A stretch of 36,154 nt of DNA from Planctomycetota bacterium (GCA_023261505.1 JAHFOV010000006.1:1-36154), one strand, 5' to 3'; numbered from the stretch's first letter, positions 23,023 through 31,917 are shown. Made by a program: numbers and translations. Notes: generated by a model from the letters alone, not told the origin.

Positions 23023-23036
23023 AAACAAAGCAAGGG

Positions 23037-23444
23037 ATGGCTGGCGTAGAATTGAATAAAACTAAAGGTCCTCCCTTACAGAAGGTTATGAGCACCCGTA
23101 AACTTAAGAAAGTGGCAGAGGCACTCAGGCGTGAGATAGGCACGGCCATCCTCTACAAGGTAAAAGACCCTAGAATCCGTTTTGTCACTGTAACCAGGGC
23201 TGAACCCTCTCTAGATCTGCGGACCGCCAAGGTTTATGTTGCTATCCGGGGAGATGAGGATATAAAGAAAAAGACGCTTGCGATCCTGAAAAAAGCACGT
23301 GGATACATTCAATCCCTGGTGGGAGAGCATCTCAGTCTCCGTTACGTACCAATATTGAGCTTCTGTCTGGACGAGTCTATAGATAGAGGGCAACGCATAG
23401 AAAAGCTTATTGAAGAAGTAACAAAGGAGGAAGAAGATACCTAA
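23037..23444 (+). CDS. rbfA: Ribosome-binding factor A
   Basis: A 135-residue KH-fold protein that acts in 16S rRNA maturation on the 30S subunit. The family pattern is clear: KKVAEALRREIGTAILYKVKDPRI, FVTVTRAEPSLDLRTAKVYV and YIQSLVGEHLSLRYVPILSF. A second ATG 17 codons in (MSTRKLKKV) is close to the usual family start and has AAGG just upstream, so the true protein may be about 118 residues. It ends directly before hisG. Confidence 0.93.
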   Translation: MAGVELNKTKGPPLQKVMSTRKLKKVAEALRREIGTAILYKVKDPRIRFVTVTRAEPSLDLRTAKVYVAIRGDEDIKKKTLAILKKARGYIQSLVGEHLSLRYVPILSFCLDESIDRGQRIEKLIEEVTKEEEDT

Positions 23445-24317
23445 ATGGCAAAGCTTGCGTTGGGCATACCCAAGGGTAGCCTTCAAGAGGCTACCATAGA
23501 GATGATGAAGAGGGCAGGCTGGAAAGTTAGAGTGCCCCAAAGGTCTTATTACCCTTCCATAGATGATGAGGAACTGGAAGGAAGGCTTATCCGTCCGCAA
23601 GACATGTCCCGTTACGTGGAAAAAGGGATAATAGATGCAGGTCTCACCGGGGCAGATTGGGTCAAGGAAAATGGCTCCGATGTAAAGGTGGTAGCCAGCC
23701 TGGTCTATGCTAAGCAACAGCTTACCAAGGTACGTTGGGTAATGGCGGTCCCAGAGGACTCCTCCATCCGCAAGATTTCAGACCTCAGCGGAAAGAGGAT
23801 AGCCACAGAACTGGTAAATGTCACCAGGAGTTATCTCTTGGAAAGAGGGGTCCGGGCAGAGATAGAGTTCTCCCATGGGGCTACAGAGGCCAAGGCCCCA
23901 CACCTGGTAGATGCTATAGTGGAACTCACTGAGACGGGGGCTAGCCTCAAGGCTAATAACCTTAGAATACTTGATACCGTTATGGAGTCTACGACTCTCT
24001 TCATTGCCAACCATAACGCCTGGAAAGATCTCTGGAAGAAGCACAAGATAGAAAACCTTGCGATGCTATTCACAGGGGCTATCATCGCAGGGGAAAAAGT
24101 GGGCCTAAAGATGAATGTCCCTGGCGATTGCCTGGAGGCAGTGCTCAAAAAACTACCCGCCTTGAGAAGGCCCACTGTATCACCTCTGGCGGAGGGGGCT
24201 GGCTATGCCATAGAAACCGTTATAGATGAGTCAGTTGCCAGGAGAATAATTCCGGACTTAAAAAGGGCAGGGGCAGAGGGAATCATTGAGTACTCACTTA
24301 ACAAAGTCATCCTTTAA
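23445..24317 (+). CDS. hisG: ATP phosphoribosyltransferase, long form
   Basis: A 290-residue enzyme catalysing the first step of histidine synthesis, condensing ATP with PRPP. Visible are the N-terminal GIPKGSLQEATIEMM, the PRPP-binding stretch (IVELTETGASLKANNLRIL) and the C-terminal regulatory domain of about 75 residues that gives histidine feedback in the long form, so no HisZ is needed. The ATG follows the rbfA stop codon with no gap, with AAGGAGG in the end of rbfA. A lone hisG here, away from other his genes, is a scattered pathway arrangement. Confidence 0.96.
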   Translation: MAKLALGIPKGSLQEATIEMMKRAGWKVRVPQRSYYPSIDDEELEGRLIRPQDMSRYVEKGIIDAGLTGADWVKENGSDVKVVASLVYAKQQLTKVRWVMAVPEDSSIRKISDLSGKRIATELVNVTRSYLLERGVRAEIEFSHGATEAKAPHLVDAIVELTETGASLKANNLRILDTVMESTTLFIANHNAWKDLWKKHKIENLAMLFTGAIIAGEKVGLKMNVPGDCLEAVLKKLPALRRPTVSPLAEGAGYAIETVIDESVARRIIPDLKRAGAEGIIEYSLNKVIL

Positions 24318-24336
24318 AGGAAAAGGAGGGAAGGCC

Positions 24337-24675
24337 ATGTTTAGAAAAGTATGCCTGTCGTTAACCATTTTAACCTTTCTAGGGTTTGCTTGGAGCTCCC
24401 TGGCAATTGCAGACGACGTTAAACTCTACGACCCTGTATGCGGTATGGAGGTAAGCAAGGACGCACCTCAAGTTGCAGAGTATGACGGGAAGACGTACCG
24501 CTTCTGCTCAGCGAACTGCAAGAGCCAATTTTCCAAAGAACCAGAAAAATATGCCTGCTTTTGTCTCAGTGGTTCCGACTGCCCGCACTGCACAGGTATA
24601 TCTGCAAAATGCCCGTGCGATAAAGTAAGGCACGGTCATGAGCGCTGTCACGGAAAACATAAGGGTGGCGAATAG
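24337..24675 (+). CDS. Exported YHS-domain protein with Cys/His-rich tail
   Basis: A 112-residue protein read from ATG 24337, which follows GGAGGGAAGG; a longer start inside hisG is unlikely. The signal peptide ends about residue 26 (SLAIADD). A YHS domain follows with DPVCGMEV and YRFCSANCKSQF, a small metal-binding fold found in copper-handling proteins. After it comes a 35-residue tail with nine cysteines and histidines (CFCLSGSDCPHC, CPCDK, HGHERCHGKH). It probably binds soft metals such as copper in the periplasm. No transporter gene is adjacent. The tail is not part of the usual YHS family and I cannot name it. Confidence 0.8.
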   Translation: MFRKVCLSLTILTFLGFAWSSLAIADDVKLYDPVCGMEVSKDAPQVAEYDGKTYRFCSANCKSQFSKEPEKYACFCLSGSDCPHCTGISAKCPCDKVRHGHERCHGKHKGGE

Positions 24676-24693
24676 TAGAAACCTATAGAAGTG

Positions 24694-26328
24694 ATGTTCG
24701 TTCTCCCCTTTTTTATGTACCTGTTAATTTTTTCTGGGTGTCTTTCCACAGAGAGACTTGAAGAGGCTCAATCCCTTCAGCCCCCCGCCCCTCTTCCGGA
24801 AGCCACCCAGCCTGTCCAATTGCCGCGGTCTGCCCAACCCGCCCCGCCTGCACAAACTGCCCAGCCTTCCTTGCCGTCTCCAGCGGCTCTCCGCGCTCCT
24901 GAGGAGAGAACAAGCCCACCTCCGGAGGTTTTATTTAATTTCTGTGCAGGTTACCATGCCCTGCTGGACGGCCATTGGAATAAGGCCGTGCAGTACTTTG
25001 AAAAAGCCTTGGAGAAAGACCCTCGTTCAGAGAGACTGCTTAAATACCTTGTAGGCTGTTACATACAGATGGGTAAAAAAGAAAAATCCCTGGAATATAT
25101 ACAAAGGCTCTCTGAAATCTCACCTGATGACTTCAGGGTTCACTACACCCTTGGGGACATTTACCAGAGGGAAGAAAGGACAGACGATGCTATAGCAGCT
25201 TTTGAGAGGGCAACCAGGAGTAATCTTTCTAATGTAGAGCCAGGCCTTTTGGCTGATGCCCTCTACCGGCTGGCTAGCCTGTACTTGCAAAAGAATGAGC
25301 CAACTAAGGCTATCTCCTGTCTTAAGAGTATCTTCCAATTAAATGCTCCTGTGGACTACAGCCTCCTTTACAGTGAGTTGGGCATTGCCTATGCCGAGGC
25401 CAAAGACTTTCTTAACGCAAAAGAGAACTTGCAGAAGGCTAAGGACCTTAATCCTTCCTTAGGGCAAGCCAGGATGTACCTCGCCATGGTATACGAAGAA
25501 ACAGGTGAATTGCAGGAAGCTATAAAAGAATCTGAGGCCTTTCTGGTACTCTTTCCCGAGTCATGGATAGGTTATGCCTATGTGGCTGGGCTTTACAAAA
25601 AGGCTTCCCGCCCGGAAGAGGCAGAATTTGCCAGAGGGGAGGCTATTAATATATTGACCAGGAAGGTGGTCAAAGGCAGCCAGGATCCGAGGGAATACCT
25701 TGCCCTTGCCCAACTCCTCATTGTTCAGGAAAGAAGGGATGATGCTATGAAGGTGTTGAACAATGCTATTAACACAATAAAAGAAGATAAGAGCGAAGAA
25801 GTTCACCTTCTCCTGGCTAACCTGTATTATGAAAACAATTGCGATGAGGCTGTAGAGAAAGAACTTAAGGCCATCCTGAGGATAGACCCTAATGCTCATG
25901 AGGCCAGCAACTTTCTAGGTTACTTTTACGCTGAGAGGGGAAAAGAGCTTGACGAAGCATTGGAACTAGTCGAAAAGGCCCTTCAGGCACAACCCAATAA
26001 CGGGGCTTATATTGATAGCCTTGGTTGGGTATACTACAAACAGGCCACAGAGCGACAAGGGGATACTCGCCTAGAACAAGCTTTACAGAAACTAATGGAG
26101 GCCTCTCAAGACTCTCCTGAACCAGAGATATTCAAACACCTTGGGGAGATTTATTACAGCATGGGTCAATGGGAAGCCGCTAACTCACAGTGGCAGAAGG
26201 CACTGCAGAAGCCGCCTCAGAGCCCAAAGGATGAACAAATAATCTTATGGATTCAAGAAAAACTCAAAAAACTTGATTCGTTAAAAAAACTTGAGGAAGA
26301 ACCCCAGGTAGAGCAACCTGGTCTGTAA
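24694..26328 (+). CDS. TPR-repeat lipoprotein
   Basis: A 544-residue protein; the start is ATG 24694 or the GTG just before it. A lipoprotein signal with lipobox IFSGC puts it in the outer membrane or periplasm after processing by Lgt, which is encoded later in the window. A Pro/Ala/Gln linker (residues 30-75) leads to about twelve TPR units, with patterns such as AVQYFEKALEKDP, AYAEAKDFLNAKENL and LDSLGWVYYKQ. It belongs to the broad family of outer-membrane TPR lipoproteins used in secretion or exopolysaccharide systems. Its substrate is unknown. It may be co-transcribed with yebC 28 bases downstream. Confidence 0.82.
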   Translation: MFVLPFFMYLLIFSGCLSTERLEEAQSLQPPAPLPEATQPVQLPRSAQPAPPAQTAQPSLPSPAALRAPEERTSPPPEVLFNFCAGYHALLDGHWNKAVQYFEKALEKDPRSERLLKYLVGCYIQMGKKEKSLEYIQRLSEISPDDFRVHYTLGDIYQREERTDDAIAAFERATRSNLSNVEPGLLADALYRLASLYLQKNEPTKAISCLKSIFQLNAPVDYSLLYSELGIAYAEAKDFLNAKENLQKAKDLNPSLGQARMYLAMVYEETGELQEAIKESEAFLVLFPESWIGYAYVAGLYKKASRPEEAEFARGEAINILTRKVVKGSQDPREYLALAQLLIVQERRDDAMKVLNNAINTIKEDKSEEVHLLLANLYYENNCDEAVEKELKAILRIDPNAHEASNFLGYFYAERGKELDEALELVEKALQAQPNNGAYIDSLGWVYYKQATERQGDTRLEQALQKLMEASQDSPEPEIFKHLGEIYYSMGQWEAANSQWQKALQKPPQSPKDEQIILWIQEKLKKLDSLKKLEEEPQVEQPGL

Positions 26329-26355
26329 TTAAAAGGGAAAATAGCGAGGTACAAA

Positions 26356-27114
26356 ATGGCTGGACATTCTCACTGGGCAAGTATAAAAAGGAAAAAAGAG
26401 GTTGTAGATGCCAAAAAGGGAAAGGTCTTCTCCAAGCTAGCTAGAAACATAACTGTAGCAGCAAGAAAGGGCGGAGGGGATCCAAACCTTAATATAAAGT
26501 TGCAGTATGCAATAGAAAAGGCCAGAGATGCCAACATGCCCAAGGATAACATTGAAAGGGCCATCCAGAAAGGCGTTGGAGCAGCCGCCGGCGGAGAAGA
26601 ATTATACGAATATCTCTACGAGGGCTACGGCCCTAGTGGAGTGGCCATTATGGTTGAGGCAGTCACCGATAACCGAAACCGTACTACCTCAGAAATTAGG
26701 AAAATCTTTGAGCGCTTTGGGGGCAGCCTTGGGGCAAGTGGCTGCGTCTCCTGGCTCTTTGAAAAGAGGGGCATGTTCGTTGTGGACAAAAAGAATGTGG
26801 AGGAAGACCAACTTATGATGCTCGCCCTGGAAGCAGGGGCAGAGGACGTCCTCTCAGTGGAACAGGTGTATCAAATCATCTGCCTCCCCAGCGATTTTGA
26901 CAGGATGAAAAAGATACTAAAAGAACAAAACATCAACTTTGAATCTGCAGAACTTACCTGGACGCCAAAGACCTCTATTGACGTGGACGAAGTTACAGGA
27001 AAAAAAGTAATAGAGTTGATGGAGGCCCTGGAAGAGCACGATGATGTACAGGGGGTTTATGCTAACTTTAACCTTCCTAAAAATTTGCTCCTAGAAATGC
27101 AGACTAAACGCTGA
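26356..27114 (+). CDS. yebC: YebC/PmpR family regulator
   Basis: A 252-residue protein with the classic start MAGHSHWASIKRKK and the motif DNRNRTTSEIRKIFERFGG near residue 105. Length is normal. The family was first described as DNA-binding regulators; later work links it to translation, relieving stalling at proline-rich stretches, like mitochondrial TACO1. The target here cannot be told from sequence. ruvC, a frequent neighbour elsewhere, is not next to it. Confidence 0.95.
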   Translation: MAGHSHWASIKRKKEVVDAKKGKVFSKLARNITVAARKGGGDPNLNIKLQYAIEKARDANMPKDNIERAIQKGVGAAAGGEELYEYLYEGYGPSGVAIMVEAVTDNRNRTTSEIRKIFERFGGSLGASGCVSWLFEKRGMFVVDKKNVEEDQLMMLALEAGAEDVLSVEQVYQIICLPSDFDRMKKILKEQNINFESAELTWTPKTSIDVDEVTGKKVIELMEALEEHDDVQGVYANFNLPKNLLLEMQTKR

Positions 27115-27250
27115 ACTTAAAGATTACAAATTCTTGATTCTCTGGTTTGCAACATGTAAGCGTAATTCCATAGGCTTAGTTCCCGAATATAAGCATTAAT
27201 GCTAATCTTTTAATACCAAGGTCTTTACAACCTCCTGCTGAGTGCAGGTC

Positions 27251-27279
27251 TTGCTATCTTCTTTGTTGACTAGTATAAT
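27251..27279 (+). promoter_or_regulatory. Sigma-70 promoter of the SGNH/carbamoyltransferase cassette
   Basis: TTGCTA (27251-27256) and a perfect TATAAT (27274-27279) are 17 bases apart. Transcription would start near 27286, about 40 bases before the proposed ATT start codon. Confidence 0.6.
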
Positions 27280-27324
27280 TTTAAGCTTATCCATCTTGAA
27301 AAGATCGAGCCTAAGGAGACAATC

Positions 27325-28446
27325 ATTTTAGAGAAAAGTCAAATAATTCAGTACAGTCAGAAGCTACTGCTTGTCCTCTTTGGCCTATGCATTGCGTTAC
27401 TGGTTATGGAGGTCGTTTTAAGGCTATTTCCTTACCAGCTTTCAAAGCTAAGATTATTGGCTTCCATCTACAATACCTATCGTTTTGAATCAGACCCATT
27501 ACTTGGAAAAAAATTCAAGCCTAATCTGAATTTAACTTTCGGGGCTAAGGAACATTCTCATTCCTTTCAAACGGTGACCCTTGGCTTCACTGATATAGGC
27601 TTCAGGGACGATGGGATAAATTCTGAATGCTTTGCTGTAGCAATTGGTGATAGCTTTACGGAAGGTTTTATAGACGGTGAGAATGTGTGGGTTGAGCTTC
27701 TTGAGAAAAAGACAGGTCTGGACTTTGTGAATATGGGGGTGGGTGGTTACTGTCCTATACAGGAAGTGCGGATGCTAAAGAAATACGGAACTCCCTTAAG
27801 ACCCAAGCTCGTCCTGTGGGCCTTCTTCCAGAATGACATTTCTGAGAGTTACAGGGTAAATAAGCGTTTAAGGGAACAGGCAGAGGGTAAAGGGCAGGGA
27901 GTTGAAAACTGGCTTATCCAACATTCCCTGGCTTGTCAGGCATTGCAATACATAGGTCAAAAGATTAATAAGGTGCAAAGGGGCGGATATTCTTCTAGGC
28001 GCCCCTACAAAGACGACCATCTGTCCTTCTTCTTCGATATGGGCTACGCAAAGGAAGAATTTATGAGTAACCTCCAAGAAGGCTGGAAACTTACCAGGGA
28101 AAGCCTTCTCGAGGCCAAGGCTATCTGCCAGAACATAAAAGCAAAGTTTGTAATAATCTTAATCCCTTGCAAAGAGCAAAGCTACTGGCATATCGTAAAG
28201 GGACTAATAAAGGATTCCGAAAACTACGATATTGATCAGCTTAATACCCTTATGAAAAATTTTTGTGAGGAACAAGGTATTACATGCCTGGACCTGACAC
28301 CTGCCTTCCAAGAGCATGCCAAGAAGGGAGAGCAGTTGTACTACACTGAGGATGGTCACTGGAATAAGGAAGGTAATCATCTGGCGGCAGAGGCTATACT
28401 TGACTTCCTCAAACAACAAGGACTACTGCCACAAGGAAACCTTTGA
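27325..28446 (+). CDS. Membrane-anchored SGNH-hydrolase-like protein, copy 1
   Basis: A 373-residue protein if it starts at the ATT at 27325, placed 6 bases after AAGGAG. Starting at ATG 27406 would drop the membrane anchor that copy 2 has. The translation upstream of 27406 aligns with copy 2 (ILEK, then LFGLCIALLVMEV). Catalytic motifs are GDSFTEG (nucleophile Ser) and DGHWNKEGNHLA (Asp and His), as in SGNH/AlgX-AlgJ-type enzymes that acylate or deacylate polysaccharides. With one N-terminal transmembrane segment the catalytic domain should face the periplasm. It heads a cassette with a near-duplicate, a small membrane protein and a carbamoyltransferase. Confidence 0.75.
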   Translation: MLEKSQIIQYSQKLLLVLFGLCIALLVMEVVLRLFPYQLSKLRLLASIYNTYRFESDPLLGKKFKPNLNLTFGAKEHSHSFQTVTLGFTDIGFRDDGINSECFAVAIGDSFTEGFIDGENVWVELLEKKTGLDFVNMGVGGYCPIQEVRMLKKYGTPLRPKLVLWAFFQNDISESYRVNKRLREQAEGKGQGVENWLIQHSLACQALQYIGQKINKVQRGGYSSRRPYKDDHLSFFFDMGYAKEEFMSNLQEGWKLTRESLLEAKAICQNIKAKFVIILIPCKEQSYWHIVKGLIKDSENYDIDQLNTLMKNFCEEQGITCLDLTPAFQEHAKKGEQLYYTEDGHWNKEGNHLAAEAILDFLKQQGLLPQGNL

Positions 28447-28493
28447 TAAACTGTTTTGTTCTTTTCTTTAGAAACTAGTAAGTCAAAAACTCT

Positions 28494-29660
28494 ATGCTGA
28501 AAGACCTGAGGAAAAAGCTGACAGGCATTTTAGAGAAAGGGCCAATGGGCCTGTACAATGAGAAAGTATTTCAAGCCCTCGTAGGTCTATTCATTGCGTT
28601 GTTGGTTATGGAGGTCTCTTTAAGGCTTTTCCCTGCTCAACTTTCAAAGGCAAGGCTCTTGTCTGCCGTCTACTGTAACTACAGGTTTGAACCTGATCCA
28701 TTTCTTGTGAGAAAACTCAAGCCTAATTTGGATTTTAATATTGTGGGTAAGGAATTTTCTTATCCCCTCCACACCGTGAGCCTGGGCTACGAAGGGATAG
28801 GCTTCAGGGACGATGGGATCAATTCTGAATGCTTTGCTATAGCATTAGGCGATAGCTTTACTGAAGGTGTTATAGACAGTGAGAATTTATGGGTGGAACT
28901 TCTTGAAAAAAAGACAGGCCTGGACTTCGTGAATATGGGGGAGGCCCGTTATTCTCCCATCCAGGAAGTACGGATGCTACAGAAATACGGCGCCCCCCTA
29001 AAACCCAAACTCGTATTGTGGGCATTTTACCAGAACGACTTTTCTGACAGTTACGACACAAACAAGCGTTTAAGGGAATGGATGGAAGGTAAACCAATAC
29101 ACTCAGGCAGTGAAAACTGGCTTATTCAACACTCCTGGGTTTGCCGGGTATTCAATTACATACGTACCTACCGTCGTGCCAAAAGTGAAGAAAGGGGCGA
29201 CAATTCACAGTTGTCCCCATACCCTTACAAAGACGGCCGCCTGTCCCTGGTTTTCTATCCAAGCTTTTTAGAAAGAAATATAGATAGGCTTGTAATGCAA
29301 GAAGGCTGTAAACTTACCAAGGAAAGCCTTCTGGAGGCTAAGGCTATCTGTCAGAACATAAAGGCTACGCTTGTAGTAATCCTAATCCCTTGCAAAGAGC
29401 AAAGCTATTGGCATATTGTAAAAGGGCTAATAAAAGATTCCGAAAACTACGATATTGATCAGCTTAATACCCTTATGAATAATTTTTGTGAGGAACAAGG
29501 GATTACGTGTCTGGACCTGACACCCATCTTCAGGGAGCATTCCAGGAAGCAGGAGCAATTATATTACACCTTTGATGCGCACTGGAATAAGGAGGGTAAT
29601 CATCTGGCGGCAGAGGCAATCCTGTCTTACCTCCGGCAAGAGAAGCTTCTGTCACAATGA
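28494..29660 (+). CDS. Membrane-anchored SGNH-hydrolase-like protein, copy 2
   Basis: A 388-residue paralogue of the gene before it. It starts MLKDLRKKLTG and has one anchor (LVGLFIALLVMEVSL, residues about 31-45), then GDSFTEG and DAHWNKEGNHLA as catalytic motifs. The two copies share long stretches, including 44 identical bases (28213-28256 and 29436-29479), and differ mainly in the middle region before YKDGRLSLVFYP. Divergence there may mean different substrates. No ribosome site is evident before the ATG. The role, modification of an extracellular glycan, is inferred from family and neighbours. Confidence 0.82.
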   Translation: MLKDLRKKLTGILEKGPMGLYNEKVFQALVGLFIALLVMEVSLRLFPAQLSKARLLSAVYCNYRFEPDPFLVRKLKPNLDFNIVGKEFSYPLHTVSLGYEGIGFRDDGINSECFAIALGDSFTEGVIDSENLWVELLEKKTGLDFVNMGEARYSPIQEVRMLQKYGAPLKPKLVLWAFYQNDFSDSYDTNKRLREWMEGKPIHSGSENWLIQHSWVCRVFNYIRTYRRAKSEERGDNSQLSPYPYKDGRLSLVFYPSFLERNIDRLVMQEGCKLTKESLLEAKAICQNIKATLVVILIPCKEQSYWHIVKGLIKDSENYDIDQLNTLMNNFCEEQGITCLDLTPIFREHSRKQEQLYYTFDAHWNKEGNHLAAEAILSYLRQEKLLSQ

Positions 29661-29760
29661 AGAGCTGTTGGGGAAAATATTTGTAGACATTCAGTACATT
29701 TTGTATAAAATGGGTTTAGCTTATTTTCAAAAGGCATTTGTTCAAGAGGCAGGGTTCGGC

Positions 29761-29994
29761 ATGCTAAAAGATTTATGGAATAAATGGTGGCGGTTTTCTA
29801 GCCATGCAGCCACCTTTCAAGCAAGGGTCCTATTTACATTGGTTTATTATACCCTCCTTGCACCAATAGGTATTATATTCAAACTACTGCAGTACGACCC
29901 ATTGAAGATTAATCCTACAGGTAACACAACCTCCTGGGATGAAAGAGCTCCACAGGGGGCCCCAACCTTAGAAGATTTGAACAAACAATATTAA
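29761..29994 (+). CDS. Small membrane protein preceding the carbamoyltransferase
   Basis: A 77-residue protein from ATG 29761 with one transmembrane segment (FTLVYYTLLAPIGIIFKLL), followed by YDPLKI and a polar tail ending TLEDLNKQY. I recognise this pattern as a small protein commonly found next to NodU/CmcH carbamoyltransferases, and think it may correspond in position to SxtJ-like proteins, but cannot confirm homology. An upstream ATG at 29710 is possible. The first five residues (MLKDL) match the start of SGNH copy 2. It probably tethers the transferase to the membrane. Confidence 0.65.
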   Translation: MLKDLWNKWWRFSSHAATFQARVLFTLVYYTLLAPIGIIFKLLQYDPLKINPTGNTTSWDERAPQGAPTLEDLNKQY

Positions 29995-30007
29995 TTAGGA
30001 GAGGCGT

Positions 30008-31708
30008 ATGTACATATTAGGTATTTCCGCCTTTTATCACGACTCGGCGGCTGCTTTGATAAAGGATGGCAATGTAGTGGCCGCTGTGGAAGAAGAAAGG
30101 CTGTCCAGGATAAAACACGATAATGGATTCCCTGAGAAGGCCGCTGAATACTGCCTGGCGAAGGAAGGCATCTCCATAAATGATGTAGAGCACGTCGTCT
30201 TTTACGAGAAGCCCTTCCTGAAGTTTGAGAGGCTATTAATGAGCAGCTTCGGCACCTTCCCCTCTTCCTGCCGCTTATTCAGGGAGGCGATGATGAGCAT
30301 GCTTAAGGAGAAGCTCTGGGTAAAAGAACTCATCCAGAGTAAGCTAAAATATAAGAAAGAAGTTCTCTTTGTGGAACATCACATATCTCACGCCGCCAGT
30401 TCCTTCTTTTGCTCCCCTTTCGAGGAAGCGGCTATACTTACTGCCGACGGGGTGGGGGAATGGACTACTACTACTCTGGGAATAGGCAGGGGTAACGATA
30501 TAAAACTGCTAAAAGAGATACGCTTCCCACATTCACTTGGCCTCCTTTACAGTGCCTTTACTGCCTTCCTGGGATTTGAGGTAAATGAGGGGGAATACAA
30601 GGTGATGGGGATGGCCCCTTACGGAGAGCCTAAATACCTGGATAAGGTATATAAACTCCTCAAGGTAAACGATGATGGTAGCTACTGGCTGGATATGCAG
30701 TACTTTTCTTACCATTATTCCCCTGACCAGACCTTTAACGGTAATTTTACGAAACTATTTGGGGACCCCAAAGGGAAGCAGGCAGACGTAGTTGACAAAT
30801 ATTACGCAGATATAGCAGCTAGCATACAGAGGGTCACGGAGGAAGTTCTCCTGAAGATGACCAGGTATCTCTACAAAGAGACAGGACTTAAAAAGCTATG
30901 CCTGGCTGGTGGCGTAGCCCTTAACAGTGTGGCTAACGGCAGAATAATGCGGGAAAGCGGATTTGAAGATATATTCATACAGCCTGCAGCTGGGGACTCA
31001 GGTGGTGCCGTGGGGGCTGCCCTTTACGTGTACCATTCCCTGCTGGGCAAGAAGCGACAATACATTATGGAACATGCCTACCTTGGTCCAGAGTCCAGGC
31101 ATGAAGAGATAGAGGCATTCTTGAAGGGTAACAACATACCCTTTCAATCCTTTGAGCAGGAAGAACTTCTAAAGACAGTAGCAGAATCCCTTACTCAAGG
31201 AAAGGTTGTGGGGTGGTTTCAGGGCAGGACGGAGTGGGGCCCCAGGGCCCTTGGCGATAGGAGCATCCTGGCAGACCCCAGGAAAGAGGAGATGAAAGAT
31301 ATTGTTAATGCCAAGATAAAATTCCGGGAACTCTTCAGACCCTTTGCCCCTTCGGTATTGGTGGAAAAGGCTGAAGACTTCTTTGAACTCCCTGAGGCAG
31401 AGAGACGTTTCCCCGCAAGGTTCATGCTCTATGTAACCCCTGTAAAGGAGGAAAAGAGGGCACAGATACCTGCTATCACTCACGTCGATGGCAGTGCAAG
31501 GCCGCAAACGGTATTTAAGGAACTAAATCCCCTTTATTACGGTCTTATAGAGGAATTTGCCCACTTGACGGGGGTGCCCCTGCTACTGAATACTTCTTTC
31601 AATCTGAAGGGAGAGCCAATAGTCTGTACCCCTCAAGACGCCTTTAATACCTTCAGTAAAAGCGGGCTAGACCTTCTAGTACTGGGTAATTATGTTGTAA
31701 AGAAATAG
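30008..31708 (+). CDS. NodU/CmcH-family O-carbamoyltransferase
   Basis: A 566-residue enzyme with an AGGAG ribosome site before the ATG. It has the two-domain layout of the family. The N-terminal Kae1-like domain starts MYILGISAFYHDSAAALI and has the metal-binding HxxxH of VEHHISHAAS (His124, His128) and ADGVGEW. The C-terminal domain has FQGRTEWGPRALGDRS and FRPFAPSVL. Members transfer the carbamoyl group of carbamoyl phosphate, through carbamoyl-adenylate, to a hydroxyl of a sugar or secondary metabolite. The neighbouring SGNH proteins suggest a cell-surface or exported glycan as acceptor, which is inference. A DUF5989 gene follows 9 bases later. Confidence 0.92.
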   Translation: MYILGISAFYHDSAAALIKDGNVVAAVEEERLSRIKHDNGFPEKAAEYCLAKEGISINDVEHVVFYEKPFLKFERLLMSSFGTFPSSCRLFREAMMSMLKEKLWVKELIQSKLKYKKEVLFVEHHISHAASSFFCSPFEEAAILTADGVGEWTTTTLGIGRGNDIKLLKEIRFPHSLGLLYSAFTAFLGFEVNEGEYKVMGMAPYGEPKYLDKVYKLLKVNDDGSYWLDMQYFSYHYSPDQTFNGNFTKLFGDPKGKQADVVDKYYADIAASIQRVTEEVLLKMTRYLYKETGLKKLCLAGGVALNSVANGRIMRESGFEDIFIQPAAGDSGGAVGAALYVYHSLLGKKRQYIMEHAYLGPESRHEEIEAFLKGNNIPFQSFEQEELLKTVAESLTQGKVVGWFQGRTEWGPRALGDRSILADPRKEEMKDIVNAKIKFRELFRPFAPSVLVEKAEDFFELPEAERRFPARFMLYVTPVKEEKRAQIPAITHVDGSARPQTVFKELNPLYYGLIEEFAHLTGVPLLLNTSFNLKGEPIVCTPQDAFNTFSKSGLDLLVLGNYVVKK

Positions 31709-31717
31709 GAGATAAGG

Positions 31718-31909
31718 ATGGAAAAAATTTTAGATGCGTTAAGGATGCTTTTTTCCAGGTTATGGATTATTCCTGAGATAGTTCAATTCCTGGTGGCCGG
31801 TAAGAAGTTCTGGCTTATTCCCTTTGTGCTAGTGATTATACTTTTTGGAATTCTACTAATCTTTGCTGAACTCACCGGGGTTGCGCCTTTTATATATCCT
31901 CTCTTTTGA
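31718..31909 (+). CDS. DUF5989 family small membrane protein
   Basis: A 63-residue protein with one strong transmembrane helix (FWLIPFVLVIILFGILLIF) preceded by a short amphipathic region (LFSRLWIIPEIVQFLVAGKK) and ending GVAPFIYPLF. This is the usual form of DUF5989, which I know as a companion of NodU/CmcH carbamoyltransferases. The function is unknown; a membrane platform for the transferase is plausible. GGAG precedes the ATG. Confidence 0.85.
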   Translation: MEKILDALRMLFSRLWIIPEIVQFLVAGKKFWLIPFVLVIILFGILLIFAELTGVAPFIYPLF

Positions 31910-31917
31910 CGCACGAA

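Noticed and set aside
27192-27203. Terminator after yebC at AGCATTAATGCT
   Set aside because: The stem is too short and AT-rich, and only a weak T-run follows.
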